Assembly: GCA_003142495.1 (NCBI GenBank)
Contig: PLMM01000173.1
Location: forward strand, 1-8,916
DNA: 8,916 nt
Source: Gemmatimonadota bacterium
Lineage (GTDB): Bacteria > Gemmatimonadota > Gemmatimonadetes > Gemmatimonadales > Gemmatimonadaceae
Direction: 5' to 3'
The position numbers were made by a program, and so were the translations under genes. Shown here one piece after another: positions 8,210 to 8,916 of this stretch; the first letter of the stretch is position 1, and each line of letters opens with the position of its first letter. The notes under the pieces are model-generated. The model saw only the letters and a program-made list of their open reading frames with translations, ran no database searches and had not been told where the DNA came from.

Positions 8210-8604
8210 TGCAGCGCTCCCTTCTTCCAGACGTAGATGTAGCCGACGAGCAGAATCGCGATGAACACGAGCATCTCGCCGAGCCCGAAGAAGGAGAGAT
8301 GCGCGGGCGCGCACGCGCCATTCACGAGCGCAACGTCGCAGGAAAGCTGCCGGTAGTAGGTCGCCCACGGAATCATGAACACCGTCTCGATGTCGAAGAC
8401 GATGAACAGCATGGCGACCATGTAGAACTTGACGGAAAATCGCTCGCGGGCGTCGCCGAGCGGGGGGATGCCGGACTCGTAGGCGGTCTGCTTGACCGGG
8501 GTCGGGCGCGGACGAATCGTAAGATGAGACAGCGTGAGCATCATGACCGCGTTAGCGGCGACGAACCCCACCAACATGAGAATCGGAAAATACTCGCGAC
8601 CCAT
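8200..8604 (-). CDS. nuoA: NADH-quinone oxidoreductase subunit A (NuoA)
   Basis: Small membrane subunit (ND3 homologue) whose first loop contributes to the quinone-site region. From the ATG at 8604 it has 134 residues and three membrane helices (about 6-27, 58-80 and 104-126). The signature [20 protein letters not shown] (42-61) is followed by FIVFDIE (67-73), and the end GALQWD is typical. The start is uncertain: a GTG at 8631 would add nine residues (MKNFTSWET). I prefer the ATG because it aligns with the usual family N terminus and has GGGAG just upstream, although only three bases away; the GTG has no properly spaced Shine-Dalgarno sequence. The loop between helices 2 and 3 appears about 14 residues longer than in E. 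coli and contains C89 and C98. First gene of the operon. Confidence 0.94.
8217..8223 (-). promoter_or_regulatory. Shine-Dalgarno sequence of nuoB
   Basis: AAGGGAG on the minus strand, seven bases before the nuoB ATG and inside the nuoA coding region. It fixes the nuoB start within the end of nuoA rather than at the upstream in-frame codons. Confidence 0.8.
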
Positions 8605-8647
8605 CGTCTCCCAACTCGTGAAATTTTTCACTATCCCCGACCGGAAA

Positions 8648-8674
8648 ACTATCCTGGGGTCATTAGCTCGGCAA
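8648..8674 (-). promoter_or_regulatory. Weak candidate promoter for the nuo operon
   Basis: Reading the minus strand, TTGCCG (8674-8669) and GATAGT (8653-8648, four of six matches to TATAAT) lie 15 bases apart, a little short. A start near 8641 would give a ~37-base leader to the nuoA ATG at 8604 but only ~10 bases to the alternative GTG at 8631, which would favour the ATG. The match is weak and other positions are possible. Confidence 0.22.
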
Positions 8675-8680
8675 TGCGCT

Positions 8681-8709
8681 TTGCCATGGCCAATGGGGAA
8701 CGATACATT
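8681..8709 (+). promoter_or_regulatory. Candidate sigma-70-type promoter for dcd
   Basis: TTGCCA (8681-8686, five of six matches to TTGACA) and TACATT (8704-8709, four of six matches to TATAAT) are separated by 17 bases, the optimal spacing. Transcription would start near 8716 and leave a leader of about 37 bases before the dcd ATG. This was called by eye; the housekeeping sigma preference of the host is unknown. Confidence 0.45.
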
Positions 8710-8752
8710 CCCTCCTCGCCGGCCCGACTCCCCTCCTCACCACCCACGAGAC

Positions 8753-8916
8753 ATGTCCATCAAGTCCGATCGCTGGATTCGCCAGATGGCGCTTGAGCAC
8801 GGTATGATCGAGCCCTTTGCCGACCGACAGGTTCGCGAAGGCGTCATCTCCTACGGCGTCAGCTCGTACGGATACGACATGCGAGTCGCGACGGAGTTCA
8901 AGATCTTCACCAACGT
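8753..8916 (+). CDS. dcd: dCTP deaminase (Dcd), N-terminal part, 3' end outside window
   Basis: Deaminates dCTP to dUTP in the cytoplasm, supplying dUMP for thymidylate synthesis. The visible 54 codons begin [20 protein letters not shown] and contain [12 protein letters not shown] (33-44), the hallmark N-terminal motif of Dcd in the trimeric dUTPase-like superfamily. This corresponds to the MSIKSD-type subfamily rather than to the shorter-start E. coli type. The catalytic and nucleotide-binding region lies beyond the window, so a bifunctional dCTP deaminase/dUTPase cannot be excluded. The ATG at 8753 has only a weak ACGAG two bases upstream. It is divergent from nuoA, with about 150 bases between the two starts. 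No functional link with complex I is known or implied. Confidence 0.93.
   Translation, partial: MSIKSDRWIRQMALEHGMIEPFADRQVREGVISYGVSSYGYDMRVATEFKIFTN

Larger units (their letters stand above)
8605..8752. promoter_or_regulatory. Divergent intergenic region between nuoA and dcd
   Basis: This is the only non-coding stretch in the window. It separates two divergent genes and therefore should contain the promoters of both the nuo operon and dcd. It includes candidate hexamers for each direction and a near-palindrome, TTGCCATGGCCAA (8681-8693). The part nearest dcd is pyrimidine-rich on the plus strand. No small ORF, RNA gene or terminator-like hairpin with a U-tract was recognised. Confidence 0.7.

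Noticed and set aside
8630..8654. Repeated GGATAGT (8654-8648 and 8636-8630) on the minus strand before nuoA
   Set aside because: Two copies of a 7-mer 18 bases apart in a short AT-richer stretch are too weak to call an operator. One copy is used as a tentative -10 box.

Overview
The window is almost entirely one housekeeping operon on the minus strand: the proximal ten genes of a respiratory complex I (NADH:quinone oxidoreductase) operon, in the canonical order nuoA-B-C-D-E-F-G-H-I-J, read from about 8604 down to 1. nuoJ runs off the left edge, so nuoK-N, if present, would lie outside. At the right edge a divergent plus-strand gene, the start of dcd (dCTP deaminase), begins at 8753 and is cut by the window end. 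All identifications rest on diagnostic motifs read directly from the translations.

The host is a high-GC bacterium. nuoC and nuoD are separate genes, unlike the fused nuoCD of enterobacteria. NuoG carries the extra bacterial N7 cluster motif. Long spurious antisense reading frames are everywhere, as expected at high GC. The gene order, a 437-residue NuoH and a short NuoG would fit Gemmatimonadota or a neighbouring environmental phylum, but that placement is an inference and was not tested by any search.

Layout, right to left on the minus strand: NuoA (membrane, 8604-8200); NuoB (N2 cluster, 8209-7586); NuoC (7589-6888); NuoD (quinone site, 6886-5570); NuoE (N1a, 5573-5019); NuoF (FMN, N3, NADH site, 5018-3705); NuoG (N1b, N4, N5, N7, 3705-2128); NuoH (proton channel and quinone chamber, 2131-818); NuoI (N6a/N6b, 816-319); NuoJ (membrane, 322-1, partial). 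Each junction overlaps by 1 to 10 nt or has a gap of 0 or 1 nt, so the array is probably one polycistronic, translationally coupled transcript. Together E-F-G form the NADH-oxidising module, B-C-D-I the module connecting to quinone, and A-H-J the start of the membrane arm.

The only non-coding stretch is about 8605-8752, between nuoA and dcd. It should hold both divergent promoters; a good sigma-70-like match faces dcd and a weaker one faces nuoA. I see no RNA genes, mobile elements, CRISPR arrays or terminators, and no hidden novel system. The points most worth a second look are the shortened NuoG, a cysteine-bearing insertion in NuoA, the extended NuoH tail and the shared promoter region.
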